Below are positions 35,365-44,143 of a stretch of DNA of 64,000 nt, one piece after another. Position 1 is the first letter of the stretch, and the number at the start of each line of letters is the position of its first letter. A model generated the notes under the pieces. The model was not told the DNA's origin. It searched no databases and saw nothing but the letters and a program-made list of their open reading frames with translations. Source of the stretch: JAQVWU01 sp964628455. Lineage in GTDB: Bacteria; Bacillota; Clostridia; Oscillospirales; CAG-272. The DNA lies in the NCBI GenBank assembly GCA_964628455.1, contig CAZVPD010000002.1, positions 1-64,000 on the forward strand. The letters run 5' to 3'. A program made the translations under genes and the position numbers.

Positions 35365-36447
35365 TCAAAAAGAAGATGGGCTGCTTAAAATAAAATCCAT
35401 ATATCGATTCCAGTCGTAACGGCTCAGAAAATGCCCGCCTGCTCTCAGATGAAATCCTATATTTCCTTGATGGAAAATATCGCCCGCAGCGGGTTCACGG
35501 TCGTGGCAGACAAATCCGTTTGTGTTCAGGAAACGATAAGCTTCGGAGGCTGCATATGCTGCCAGATATTCCGAATAAGGGTCTGCCCAGGTGTCTTCCA
35601 GCGCGGTTCCGAGCAATACACAGCGGGGCGCGCAGGCTGCAATCAGAAAATGCTGGTCAAAAGGCATTTCTTCTTCTTTATCGGCGTATTTTTTATAATT
35701 CGGGCAAAACCAATACGGAAAATTTTTTGTTATATCCTTTACGCGCTCACCTGTCTTGCCGCGGGTAATGGCACCTCCCGAACAGCCGGAGTTGTTTGAA
35801 ATCACATATTTTACACGCGTATCGTTGGCGCCGCACCATAATGCGGTCTTACCGAGTCTGGAATGACCGATCACCGCTATCTGTCCGTCGTCGATGTCGG
35901 AAAGCGATGAAAGATAATCAAGCGCCCGGCTTGCCGCCCACGCCCACATCGAAATTTTCCCCCAATTATATATTTTCCTGTCGTATAAACCCGCTATGCC
36001 GTCATAAAACTCGTCGTTGGAGTCGGATGCGATATCGGTATAACAAAAACTTGCCAGAGCAAAACCCCTGTCCGTTATTTCTTCTGCGGGCATATATTTA
36101 TCGGGTATATCGTCACGGAAAGCAATGTGAAGCAGCAAAGGAACGCGTTTATCGGATTTTGGTATGAATAAATTCAAAGGAAAACTGAAAACGGAATCGG
36201 GAGTCGATATTTTCAGCCGAACGGCTGTAAACTGTACTTTACCTCCGTATTCGTTTTTATTATGCGATATGATCTCATAGGTTACAGGTGCCGGCGGAGG
36301 CATATAACCGTATTCTTCACGGGCGAGTATTTCGATTATTTCGGCACGGCGAAGTTCCCAGCCGTTCGGGTCTGTCATTTGAGTGCCGTTGGCAAATGTC
36401 AGAAGAGAGGGCAAACCTCTTTTTTTTATCTCTTCGTTTAAATACAT
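35365..36447 (-). CDS. CE15-like alpha/beta hydrolase (glucuronoyl-esterase-type)
   Basis: 360 residues. The nucleophile lies in GHSRLGKTALW, which matches the G-x-S-R-x-G motif of family CE15, followed by SNNSGCSGG and FPYWFCPNYKKY, then the acid region and a histidine near the C-terminus (RAGGHFLSRYDW). CE15 enzymes cleave glucuronoyl esters that link glucuronoxylan to lignin; here there is no signal peptide, so a cytoplasmic acyl- or methyl-esterase is likelier. The frame is open further upstream, but GGAGG seven bases before the ATG at 36447 sets the start; the ATG at 36450 is the alternative. Confidence 0.8.
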   Translation of the reverse strand: MYLNEEIKKRGLPSLLTFANGTQMTDPNGWELRRAEIIEILAREEYGYMPPPAPVTYEIISHNKNEYGGKVQFTAVRLKISTPDSVFSFPLNLFIPKSDKRVPLLLHIAFRDDIPDKYMPAEEITDRGFALASFCYTDIASDSNDEFYDGIAGLYDRKIYNWGKISMWAWAASRALDYLSSLSDIDDGQIAVIGHSRLGKTALWCGANDTRVKYVISNNSGCSGGAITRGKTGERVKDITKNFPYWFCPNYKKYADKEEEMPFDQHFLIAACAPRCVLLGTALEDTWADPYSEYLAAYAASEAYRFLNTNGFVCHDREPAAGDIFHQGNIGFHLRAGGHFLSRYDWNRYMDFILSSPSSF

Positions 36448-36464
36448 CATGATTCCTCCGTTTG

Positions 36465-36806
36465 TCAGCCCATATCCGCAGGAAGCTGTTTGCCGCCCAG
36501 AATATGGAAGTGAAGATGTTTGACGGACTGGCATGCGTCGGGTCCGCAGTTTGTAATGACGCGGTAGCCGTTTTTTAATCCTGCATTCTGAGCCATCAGG
36601 GGGATCCGTTCGAAAACAGCCGCGATGATACCGCTGTTTTCCTGATTGATCTCATCGGAAGACGCGATATGTTTTTTCGGGATAACCAGTATATGTACCG
36701 GTGCCTGCGGATGAATATCATAAAACGCGGTTATCATATTGTCTTCATATACTTTTTCGGAAGGGATTTCATCCCTTGCGATTTTACAGAAAATACAGTC
36801 TTTCAT
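36465..36806 (-). CDS. HIT family nucleotide hydrolase (HinT-like)
   Basis: 113 residues. It opens CIFCKIARDEIPS, carries the HIT-domain core HILVIPKKHIAS and the histidine triad as SVKHLHFHILGG. HinT-like enzymes hydrolyse AMP-lysine and AMP-N-linked compounds. It has a promoter of its own and lies 17 bases ahead of the CE15-like gene, which may be co-transcribed. Confidence 0.93.
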   Translation of the reverse strand: MKDCIFCKIARDEIPSEKVYEDNMITAFYDIHPQAPVHILVIPKKHIASSDEINQENSGIIAAVFERIPLMAQNAGLKNGYRVITNCGPDACQSVKHLHFHILGGKQLPADMG

Positions 36807-36841
36807 ATCCGCACTCCGTTCTTATTGAATCAATTTATATC

Positions 36842-36870
36842 ATTATATAGCAGACACGGTCAAATTACAA
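36842..36870 (-). promoter_or_regulatory. Promoter of the HIT gene
   Basis: Minus strand TTGTAA (36865-36870), 17-base spacer, TATAAT (36842-36847). Confidence 0.65.
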
Positions 36871-36909
36871 GTATTATTGTGAATTAACAAAGAATATTTA
36901 TATTATATG

Positions 36910-36938
36910 TTGACAAGAATATCTGACGGATGTATAAT
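36910..36938 (+). promoter_or_regulatory. Perfect-consensus promoter of the DUF1858 gene
   Basis: TTGACA (36910-36915), 17-base spacer, TATAAT (36933-36938), about 25 bases before GGAGG. Confidence 0.8.
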
Positions 36939-36975
36939 ACCAGTATATAGTTATAAACAGACGGAGGTATATCTG

Positions 36976-37176
36976 ATGGAAGTAACAAAAGAAACGGTCA
37001 TCGGTGACGTGCTTGATTACGACATTGACACCGCGGAATTTTTTCTCGAAATAGGAATGCATTGTTTGGGTTGTCCCGCTTCCCGGGGTGAATCGATTGA
37101 AATGGCCTGCCAGGTCCACGGCACGGACGCCGATGAACTTGTCAGTAAAATCAATGATTTTCTGGCTTCGAAATAA
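36976..37176 (+). CDS. DUF1858 domain protein (hybrid-cluster-associated redox disulfide type)
   Basis: 66 residues. It contains VTKETVIGDVLDYD and GMHCLGCPASRGES, the Cys-x-x-Cys signature of the small disulfide proteins classed as TIGR03980. Such proteins are predicted to carry a redox-active disulfide and are frequent in anaerobes, but no reaction has been established. GGAGG is positioned ten bases before the ATG. It is monocistronic, ended by a hairpin. Confidence 0.88.
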   Translation: MEVTKETVIGDVLDYDIDTAEFFLEIGMHCLGCPASRGESIEMACQVHGTDADELVSKINDFLASK

Positions 37177-37183
37177 TGGGATC

Positions 37184-37207
37184 GGCGGGCATATGTCCGC
37201 CTTTTTT
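37184..37207 (+). terminator. Terminator after the DUF1858 gene
   Basis: GGCGG (37184-37188) pairs with CCGCC (37197-37201), followed directly by six Ts. Confidence 0.75.
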
Positions 37208-37230
37208 ATACATAACGGAAAACAGAGAAA

Positions 37231-37914
37231 ATGATCAGGCTGTCAGAAAGGCTTTCCGCAGTTGCTTCTTTTATCCCCCAGAACAGCATAACGGCGGATA
37301 TCGGAACCGATCACGCGTATCTGCCGATATGGCTGATTGAAAATAATATCGCGGCGTCCGTCATTTCAACCGACATTAACGAAGGACCTGTCGTCAAAGC
37401 GAAACAGAATATCGCCGGCTGCGGCCTTTCGGAGAAAATAAAAGTTATAAAAAACGACGGGCTCAACGGCATCGAAAAATATCATCCCGACGTTGTTGTC
37501 ATTGCGGGAATGGGCGGAGAATCAATCCGGGATATTCTAAAAGAAGCATCTTTTTTCATGCATATGCAGAAAAAAATACGGCTTGTTTTGCAGCCTATGA
37601 CACGCGCTCCTCTGCTGAGGCGTTTTTTATATGATAACGGGTTTGATATAACCGGTGAAAAAATTGCTTTCGACGACAGGATTTACGAAATTATATGCGC
37701 GGAATATGACGGTAAAAAACATATTTACAATGACGCGGATCTTCTTTTGGGAAAGAAGAACATCGAAGAACGCGGTCCGTTATTCGGCAGGCTAATACAG
37801 AGAAAACTCCTTGCTCTTGATATTAAAATAAAAGGATGTCGGAAGGCATCCCTTGATGTATCCGCCGATACGGTTCTCCGTACCGAATTGATTAGATTGA
37901 AAGAATCCATATGA
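37231..37914 (+). CDS. trmK: tRNA (adenine-22-N1)-methyltransferase TrmK
   Basis: 227 residues of the COG2384 SAM-dependent methyltransferase family: RLSERLSAVASFI start, SAM motif ADIGTDHAYLP (about 23-33), STDINEGPV and the catalytic-region AGMGGESI. TrmK methylates N1 of A22 in certain bacterial tRNAs. Its stop overlaps the next start by four bases (ATGA), the usual pairing with the Nif3-like gene in Firmicutes. Confidence 0.92.
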   Translation: MIRLSERLSAVASFIPQNSITADIGTDHAYLPIWLIENNIAASVISTDINEGPVVKAKQNIAGCGLSEKIKVIKNDGLNGIEKYHPDVVVIAGMGGESIRDILKEASFFMHMQKKIRLVLQPMTRAPLLRRFLYDNGFDITGEKIAFDDRIYEIICAEYDGKKHIYNDADLLLGKKNIEERGPLFGRLIQRKLLALDIKIKGCRKASLDVSADTVLRTELIRLKESI

Positions 37915-38654
37915 ATGCTGTCGAATTATACCGGACTTTAAACGATGCGATACCTGCTTCGTTATCACTTGAATGGGACAATGACGGACTTATGTGCTGT
38001 CCGGATAAAGAACGTGAAATAAACGCTGTCCTGTGCGTTCTGGATGTGACAAATGATGCCGTCAGTTATGCGGTCGAAAATAAATTCGATGTGATCCTAT
38101 CGCATCATCCGCTGATATTTCATCCGGTAAAATCACTTTTATCGCCGAAGTTCATCCGTTTGATCAGAAGCGGAATATCCGTCATGAGTTTTCACACAAG
38201 AGCCGATAGAATAAACGGAGGTATCAACGATCTGCTGGCGATAAAAATCGGTCTTGAAGGAATCGGCTCTTTTGCCGCAGGAGCAGGAAGAATCGGCTTG
38301 CTGAAAGAACCCGTGCTGTTTGATGCATTCGGTAGGCATCTGAAAAACATCCTCGGGACCGAAATACTATGCGGAATGAATGCCTGCCGTTATGTATATA
38401 AAGCCGCTGTGGTCAGCGGTTCGGGTTCCGATTTTATCGGAGAAGCTGTTTCTCTCGGAGCGGATACGTTTATCACCGGCGAGTGCGGATACCACAGTTT
38501 ACTCGACGCGGGAGAAACCGGTATCAATGTGTTTGCGGCAGGTCATTTTTTTACCGAAAGACATGCGGCGCGATATTTTATGGATTTATGTATAAATAAG
38601 TATTTCGGACTCAAAGTCGAACTTTTTGAAAAAAACCAACTGATAACGATTTGA
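37911..38654 (+). CDS. Nif3-like dinuclear metal centre hexameric protein
   Basis: 247 residues of the short (YqfO-core) type. Metal ligands: SHHPLIFHP (about 64-72) and the C-terminal AGHFFTERHAARYF. WDNDGLM (about 23-29) is characteristic. The insertion domain of B. subtilis YqfO is absent. The family has been linked to GTP cyclohydrolase-like folds, but the function remains unknown. It overlaps trmK by four bases. Confidence 0.92.
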   Translation: MNAVELYRTLNDAIPASLSLEWDNDGLMCCPDKEREINAVLCVLDVTNDAVSYAVENKFDVILSHHPLIFHPVKSLLSPKFIRLIRSGISVMSFHTRADRINGGINDLLAIKIGLEGIGSFAAGAGRIGLLKEPVLFDAFGRHLKNILGTEILCGMNACRYVYKAAVVSGSGSDFIGEAVSLGADTFITGECGYHSLLDAGETGINVFAAGHFFTERHAARYFMDLCINKYFGLKVELFEKNQLITI

Positions 38655-38726
38655 TTCCGGGTATATCATTTATACGGTACCGATGTTTTTACCCGTTATA
38701 AAATCCTAAATATTTGGAGCAGGAAT

Positions 38727-40481
38727 ATGCGAAAAACAAAAATCATATGCACACTCGGTCCGGCGTCCGATACCGAGGATGTGATACGCGAAATGATTCT
38801 TGCCGGTATGGACGTTGCCCGTATAAATTTTTCTCACGGTGAATACGAAGGACACAGACATAAAGCGGATATCGTTAAAAAGCTGCGGGCGGAAACGGGA
38901 AGACATACGGCTTTGCTTCTTGATACCAAAGGCCCGGAAATTCGCATTAAGAAATTTAAAAACGGCAGGATTACCCTTACCGCAGGTCAGGTATTCACCC
39001 TTTATCTACACGATACCGAGGGAGACGAATCCGGGGTGTCTGTAACATACGGCGATCTGTACCGTGATATTGCCGCAGGCGGCAGGATATTGATCGATGA
39101 CGGTCTGATCGAATTGCGGGTTGACAGCTTCGACTCTGATGCCGTTAAATGCACTGTGGTGAACGGCGGTATCATATCGGACCGCAAGGGAGTGAATATA
39201 CCGGGCGTTCGTCTGTCGATACCTTTTTTAAGTGGTCGTGACAAAGAAGACCTGGCATTCGGCGTACTCGAAGATTTCGATTTTGTAGCTGCTTCATTTA
39301 CACAAAGCGCTGCAAACATAAAAGAAATACGGCGTGAACTGGAAAATCTCGGCTGTGAAAATATGCGGATCATCGCGAAAATAGAAAATGCAGCCGGTGT
39401 TTCCAACATTGAGGAGATCCTTGATGCTTCCGACGGAATCATGGTTGCGCGCGGAGACATGGGAGTCGAAATCAGACTGGAAGAAATCCCGGTCATTCAG
39501 AAGCAGCTTATAACACGATGCTATAATCAGGGTAAGCAGGTCATTACAGCCACTCAGATGCTTGAGAGCATGACCCGTCAGCCCAGGCCTACACGCGCGG
39601 AAGTTACGGATGTAGCCAATGCCATTTATGACGGAACCAGCGCTATTATGCTGTCCGGTGAGACGGCAGCCGGACTCTATCCCGTGGAAGCGGTCAAGAC
39701 GATGGCCCGAATTGCCGAACGTACCGAAAAAGATATCAACTATGCCAAGCGTTTTTCCGAAATCCGTACCGGCGATTTTTCCAATGTTACCACAGCCATA
39801 TCGCATGCCACATGTACCACTGCCAACGACCTTAAGGCATCCTCGATTATTACAGTGACGAAGTCCGGACGAACGGCGCGAATGCTCAGCCGTTACCGGC
39901 CGGAAACACCCATTGTCGGATGTTCTCCCGACTGCAAAACATGCCGTCATCTCAATATGTCCTGGGGTGTGACTCCGCTGCTGATCGACGTTAAAGAAAA
40001 CACGGATGAACTGCTTCAGCATGCGATTGACAGGGTATATGAACAGAAACTGATCCAATACGGTGATATTGTTGTAATAACGGGAGGTTTCCCCCTTGGT
40101 ATTTCGGGAACGACCAATATGCTGAAAGTTCAGATCGTGGGTAATGTGCTTGTTTCGGGGATAGGGGTCGTCAAGTCTTCCGTCTGTGCTACATTGTGTG
40201 TCTGCGGGAGCGAAGAGCAAGCCGCCTCTGCTTTCAACGACGATGAAATTCTGGTCATCCCGTCCGTTACGGTAAAATCTTTACCCGTGCTGCGAAGAGC
40301 GGCAGGTGTTATCTGCGAATCGGGAGACGCGGATTCCTATGCCGCAATAGTCGGCGAAATCTTAAATATTCCTGTTATCGTAGGAGCCGGCGGAGCGACC
40401 AAAGTTCTACACAGCGGAATATCGGTGACGCTTGACGGAGAAAAAGGCCTTGTTTTCAGCGGAAATTTCTGCAGAAATTAA
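38727..40481 (+). CDS. pyk: Pyruvate kinase with C-terminal PEP-utiliser-like domain
   Basis: 584 residues. The catalytic TIM barrel opens with TKIICTLGPAS, holds LLLDTKGPEIR, and the active-site strand IIAKIENAAGV; MQARGDMGVEI-like AR-GDMG is present. After the usual effector domain there is an extra domain of about 100 residues (ILVIPSVTVKSLPVLRRA... NIPVIVGAGGAT), as in Bacillus enzymes. The phosphohistidine-type SHA in this domain is SYA here (tyrosine codon at 40338-40340), so it cannot be phosphorylated on that residue. AGGA precedes the ATG. Confidence 0.96.
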   Translation: MRKTKIICTLGPASDTEDVIREMILAGMDVARINFSHGEYEGHRHKADIVKKLRAETGRHTALLLDTKGPEIRIKKFKNGRITLTAGQVFTLYLHDTEGDESGVSVTYGDLYRDIAAGGRILIDDGLIELRVDSFDSDAVKCTVVNGGIISDRKGVNIPGVRLSIPFLSGRDKEDLAFGVLEDFDFVAASFTQSAANIKEIRRELENLGCENMRIIAKIENAAGVSNIEEILDASDGIMVARGDMGVEIRLEEIPVIQKQLITRCYNQGKQVITATQMLESMTRQPRPTRAEVTDVANAIYDGTSAIMLSGETAAGLYPVEAVKTMARIAERTEKDINYAKRFSEIRTGDFSNVTTAISHATCTTANDLKASSIITVTKSGRTARMLSRYRPETPIVGCSPDCKTCRHLNMSWGVTPLLIDVKENTDELLQHAIDRVYEQKLIQYGDIVVITGGFPLGISGTTNMLKVQIVGNVLVSGIGVVKSSVCATLCVCGSEEQAASAFNDDEILVIPSVTVKSLPVLRRAAGVICESGDADSYAAIVGEILNIPVIVGAGGATKVLHSGISVTLDGEKGLVFSGNFCRN

Positions 40482-40526
40482 AATAAAAATATTGCCGAAG
40501 CAGAATACGGAGAAGTCAATAAATAT

Positions 40527-41633
40527 ATGATAGTAAAACTTGAAGAGGCGAGATATGCGCTTCAGGCTATACGCAGTGAAGTTACGGACCTGGGGTCGGC
40601 TCTGAAAGTCAATGATCTGAAAAACCGGATCGAAGAACTGGAAATGCAGACGACCGTCGAGAATTTCTGGGAAAATCAAAGTGAATCAAGCAGGATATTG
40701 AAAACAGTAAAAGTATTGAAAAATAAACTCGAAGCTTATGAAAATTTAGTCAGACGACTCGATGACACCGAAATGCTTGCCGATATGGCCATCGAGGAGA
40801 ATGATGAGAGCGTTTCCGATGAAATTATCAGGGATGTCAGTGAAATAAAAGCGGAAGAAAAACGGCAGCGGATCGAAGTCCTTCTTTCCGGCGAATATGA
40901 TTCAAACAACGCAATACTGGCGTTTCACCCCGGTGCAGGCGGTACGGAAGCACAGGACTGGGCTCTTATGCTCTACCGCATGTATGTCCGGTGGGGTGAA
41001 AAACACGGTTATAAAGTAAAGCTTCTCGACTGGCTGGACGGTGAGGAAGCGGGTCTGAAAAGCGCGACGATTTTAGTCGAAGGCATGAACGCTTACGGAT
41101 ATTTGAAAAGCGAAAACGGTGTTCACCGGCTGGTACGCGTTTCTCCTTTTGACGCTTCGGGCCGGCGGCACACGTCCTTTGCTTCGGTTGAGGTAATGCC
41201 CGAATTCGATGATGTTGACGGTAAGATCGAACTTCGCGACGAAGACCTGGAAATCACCGCCCACCGGGCAAGCGGTGCCGGCGGACAGCACATCAATAAA
41301 ACAGATTCCGCGATCAGAATTGTCCATATACCGACCGGTATTGTCGTCGGATGTCAGACAGAACGAAGTCAGCTTCAAAACAAGGAAACAGCATTAAAAA
41401 TGTTGAAATCAAAGCTTCTGGAAATTAAGCAGCGTGAAAATCTGGATAAAATCGATGACATTAAAGGAATAAAAACGAATATCGAATGGGGAGCTCAGAT
41501 ACGGTCATATGTTTTTATGCCTTACACATTGGTTAAAGATACCCGTACAGGCTGGGAAGACGGCGATGTTTCGGCGGTTATGGACGGAGAGATCGATGAA
41601 TTTATCAATGCATATTTAAAAGCCAACACCTAA
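40527..41633 (+). CDS. prfB: Peptide chain release factor 2, single continuous frame
   Basis: 368 residues, full length. The SPF anticodon-like tripeptide that recognises UGA is in VRVSPFDASGRRHTSF, and GGQ lies in SGAGGQHINKTDS. Most bacteria need a programmed +1 frameshift at an in-frame UGA near codon 25; here the region EVTDLGSALKVNDLKNRI is read in one frame with no stop, so that autoregulation is missing. GGAG precedes the ATG, but at a long spacing of 14 bases. It follows pyk by 45 bases. Confidence 0.96.
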   Translation: MIVKLEEARYALQAIRSEVTDLGSALKVNDLKNRIEELEMQTTVENFWENQSESSRILKTVKVLKNKLEAYENLVRRLDDTEMLADMAIEENDESVSDEIIRDVSEIKAEEKRQRIEVLLSGEYDSNNAILAFHPGAGGTEAQDWALMLYRMYVRWGEKHGYKVKLLDWLDGEEAGLKSATILVEGMNAYGYLKSENGVHRLVRVSPFDASGRRHTSFASVEVMPEFDDVDGKIELRDEDLEITAHRASGAGGQHINKTDSAIRIVHIPTGIVVGCQTERSQLQNKETALKMLKSKLLEIKQRENLDKIDDIKGIKTNIEWGAQIRSYVFMPYTLVKDTRTGWEDGDVSAVMDGEIDEFINAYLKANT

Positions 41634-41660
41634 TTTTTAAAACCCGAAAGGAACCTGATT

Positions 41661-42014
41661 ATGTTGATGATTTTCAAGAAGTCGAAGCTTTATATCGGCA
41701 TTACGCTTGTCATTCAGGCGATATCTTTCGTTTCTCTTTTTTTCATGCTGTATTCGAAAAAACGCAGCTTTGCGAATGCTTTTCTGATACTGGGAATCAT
41801 CGGCGGTGCCGTGGGCGCTTATCTTCTTTATATGCAGAAAACAGAAGATGACCTTGAATTTGAAGATGATTTCGGTGAATTTCTCAGGCGGAAATATGAT
41901 GCCAACGAATGTTTCGAAGATGCCGACTTTGATACGGTTGACAAGCCGGAAGATGATTTCGGTGAAATCGTCATACCTGTCGATGATTCCGTAGACGAAA
42001 CGGAATTCAGCTGA
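41661..42014 (+). CDS. Small membrane protein with acidic tail, unknown function
   Basis: I do not recognise a family. 117 residues: two hydrophobic helices (about 9-30 and 39-60, the second GIIGGAVGAYLLYM) flanking a KKRS turn, then an acidic cytoplasmic-type tail rich in Asp and Glu with a repeated DDFGE (in EDDFGEF and EDDFGEI). AAAGGAA supports the start; the second ATG at 41667 is an alternative. It follows prfB by 27 bases and is ended by the hairpin at 42023-42049. Confidence 0.7.
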   Translation: MLMIFKKSKLYIGITLVIQAISFVSLFFMLYSKKRSFANAFLILGIIGGAVGAYLLYMQKTEDDLEFEDDFGEFLRRKYDANECFEDADFDTVDKPEDDFGEIVIPVDDSVDETEFS

Positions 42015-42022
42015 AATTAAAT

Positions 42023-42048
42023 CGCCGTATCTGATTGATGCGGCGTTT
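42023..42048 (+). terminator. Terminator upstream of the EET operon
   Basis: CGCCGTATC (42023-42031) pairs with GATGCGGCG (42037-42045) with one G-T pair, followed by four Ts. It separates the prfB region from the ndh promoter. Confidence 0.6.
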
Positions 42049-42070
42049 TACGTAAAAAGAAAAAATAATA

Positions 42071-42099
42071 TTGACAGATATCGATTTATATATTATAAT
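42071..42099 (+). promoter_or_regulatory. Perfect-consensus promoter of the EET operon
   Basis: TTGACA (42071-42076), 17-base spacer, TATAAT (42094-42099). The leader to the ndh start is about 75 bases. No operator is evident. Confidence 0.82.
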
Positions 42100-42181
42100 T
42101 TATTAATGATTTTATTGATCGCGGAAAATATCTTAATATATTACGTTTATTGCTTCTTGTAAATGTAAAAAGAGGAATATT

Positions 42182-44143
42182 ATGCAGAAAAACATTGTGG
42201 TTATCGGCGCGGGGTATGCCGGTGTATTGACGGCAAAAAAGCTGGCGGGTAAATTAAAAAAGAATTCGGATGTAAACATAACGATTATTGACAAAAATCC
42301 TTTTCATACCATGCTGACCGAACTGCATGAAGTCGCTGCTAACCGGGTTGATGAAGACAGCGTTAAACTCAGTCTTAAAAAAATATTTGCCGGCAGAAAT
42401 GTCGGTGTTAAGCTCGATACGGTCGTTTCCGTGGATTTTATCGGTAAGACAGTTATCGGCACCTGCGATAAATACGCTTATGATATTCTGGTCATGGCTG
42501 CCGGTTCACGGCCTACTTTTTTCGGTGTTCCGGGTGCGGATGAATACTCCTTTAAATTGTGGTCCTATGAAGATGCGGTCCTTTTAAAAAACCATATACA
42601 GAATTGTTTCAGAAAAGCCGCGGTGGAAACGGATATCGGCGCTAAAAAGAAGCTCCTTAGTTTTTTTGTGGTGGGAGCGGGATTTACCGGTACGGAGATG
42701 GCGGGGGAGCTGGCTGAATACGTTCCTATATTATGCGAAAGTTTCGAGATCGACCGGTCGATGGTACAAATCCGTTGTATCGATATCCTTCAGCGTGTGG
42801 TTCCCGCGCTTACGGAAAAACTTTCTGCAAAAGTCGAAAAAAGACTGAAAAAAACAGGGGTGGAATTATCCCTTAATACCGGCGTCGTCCGGATAGACAA
42901 AGATTATATCGAATTAAAAACGAATGATGTCACAACAAAAATGGAGTGCGGCACGGTCATCTGGGCGGCAGGGATCGAGAGCGCGCAAATCACCTGTCAG
43001 GCTTCCCTGGAGTTGCCGTCATCCAGAAGAAACAGACTTGATACCGATCAGTATCTGCGTTCGACAGGTGACAGCAGCGTTTTTGTAGTCGGTGATAATT
43101 TATGTTATACTCCGGAGGGTGAGAAAAATCCCGTTCCCCAGCTGGTTGAAAACTGCGAACAAAGTGCTGCCGTGGCTGCACACAACATCGCATGCGTTAT
43201 AAGCGATAAAACAGATTGCATGAAAGCATACAAACCGAGTTTTCACGGTGTTATGGTAAGTGTCGGAGGACGATACGGAACCGCTTTGGTCGGTATGCCG
43301 AATAAAATGTTCAGTCTGCCTTCGTTTTTAGCGATGTTCGTGAAGCATTTTATAAATATTATTTACTATATACAGGTACTCGGCTGGAATAAAACATTCA
43401 GCTATCTGAGGCACGAGTTTTTCACGATCAGACACAACCGCAGTTTTGTAGGCGGTCATCTTTCAAATAAAACGCCCAGTTTTCTGCTGATTTTCTTAAG
43501 GCTGTGGCTCGGAGCGGTCTGGCTTTTTGAAGGCGTTGTTAAGGTCGCTCAGGGATGGTTTACATCGCCGATGCTTACGGGTTTCTTCGGAGGATCAAAC
43601 GATTATTACAATTCGATTATAAACGGGGTGACAGCTGCCGCAGACGCGTCAAGCTCCGCTACTCCCGCTGCCGAAAGCGCGGTGACCTCGGTCGTTAAAG
43701 CGTTGATCAACTTTGATTTTCTGGGTTTAATTCGTTTTATACTGGTCGGCCCGAATGATATTGCCGTTGCAAAAATCGGAGATTTCGCATTTAAACTGGA
43801 TATTCCCCTTATGAACTGGTTTATCAGTGAAATTATACTGCCTAATAATATTATTCAGCTGGCGATGCAGATCTTTATTGTTGCAGCTGAAATTCTGATC
43901 GGCCTTTCCCTGATCGGCGGATTATTCACAACTCCGTCCGCTGCTTTGTCGCTTGTCCTGCAGGTGATGTTTGTTTGTACTACCGGTCTTTATCTGAATT
44001 CATTCTGGATGATTTTCGCCGCTGTTGCCCTTCTGATCGCTTCGGGCAGAATCCTCGGTCTCGATTATTATGTGATGCCTTATCTGAAAAAACAGTGGAA
44101 AAAAATACCGTTTGTAAAGAAGCTATATATCTACAATGATTAA
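42182..44143 (+). CDS. ndh2: Type II NADH dehydrogenase with C-terminal membrane domain (Ndh2 of extracellular electron transfer)
   Basis: 653 residues. FAD site VVIGAGYAGVLTAKKL (5-20), NAD site FFVVGAGFTGTEMAGEL (about 160-177), FAD-phosphate region VFVVGDN near 302. From about residue 430 the protein continues with about four hydrophobic helices (RLWLGAVWLFEGVVKVAQGW, and later LVLQVMFVCTTG) resembling a DoxX-like domain; ordinary NDH-2 ends near 400. The Listeria EET Ndh2 likewise has a membrane extension. It oxidises NADH and reduces a quinone, here likely the dedicated pool made by the next two genes. AGAGGAA precedes the ATG; overlap with the next gene is eight bases. Confidence 0.88.
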   Translation: MQKNIVVIGAGYAGVLTAKKLAGKLKKNSDVNITIIDKNPFHTMLTELHEVAANRVDEDSVKLSLKKIFAGRNVGVKLDTVVSVDFIGKTVIGTCDKYAYDILVMAAGSRPTFFGVPGADEYSFKLWSYEDAVLLKNHIQNCFRKAAVETDIGAKKKLLSFFVVGAGFTGTEMAGELAEYVPILCESFEIDRSMVQIRCIDILQRVVPALTEKLSAKVEKRLKKTGVELSLNTGVVRIDKDYIELKTNDVTTKMECGTVIWAAGIESAQITCQASLELPSSRRNRLDTDQYLRSTGDSSVFVVGDNLCYTPEGEKNPVPQLVENCEQSAAVAAHNIACVISDKTDCMKAYKPSFHGVMVSVGGRYGTALVGMPNKMFSLPSFLAMFVKHFINIIYYIQVLGWNKTFSYLRHEFFTIRHNRSFVGGHLSNKTPSFLLIFLRLWLGAVWLFEGVVKVAQGWFTSPMLTGFFGGSNDYYNSIINGVTAAADASSSATPAAESAVTSVVKALINFDFLGLIRFILVGPNDIAVAKIGDFAFKLDIPLMNWFISEIILPNNIIQLAMQIFIVAAEILIGLSLIGGLFTTPSAALSLVLQVMFVCTTGLYLNSFWMIFAAVALLIASGRILGLDYYVMPYLKKQWKKIPFVKKLYIYND

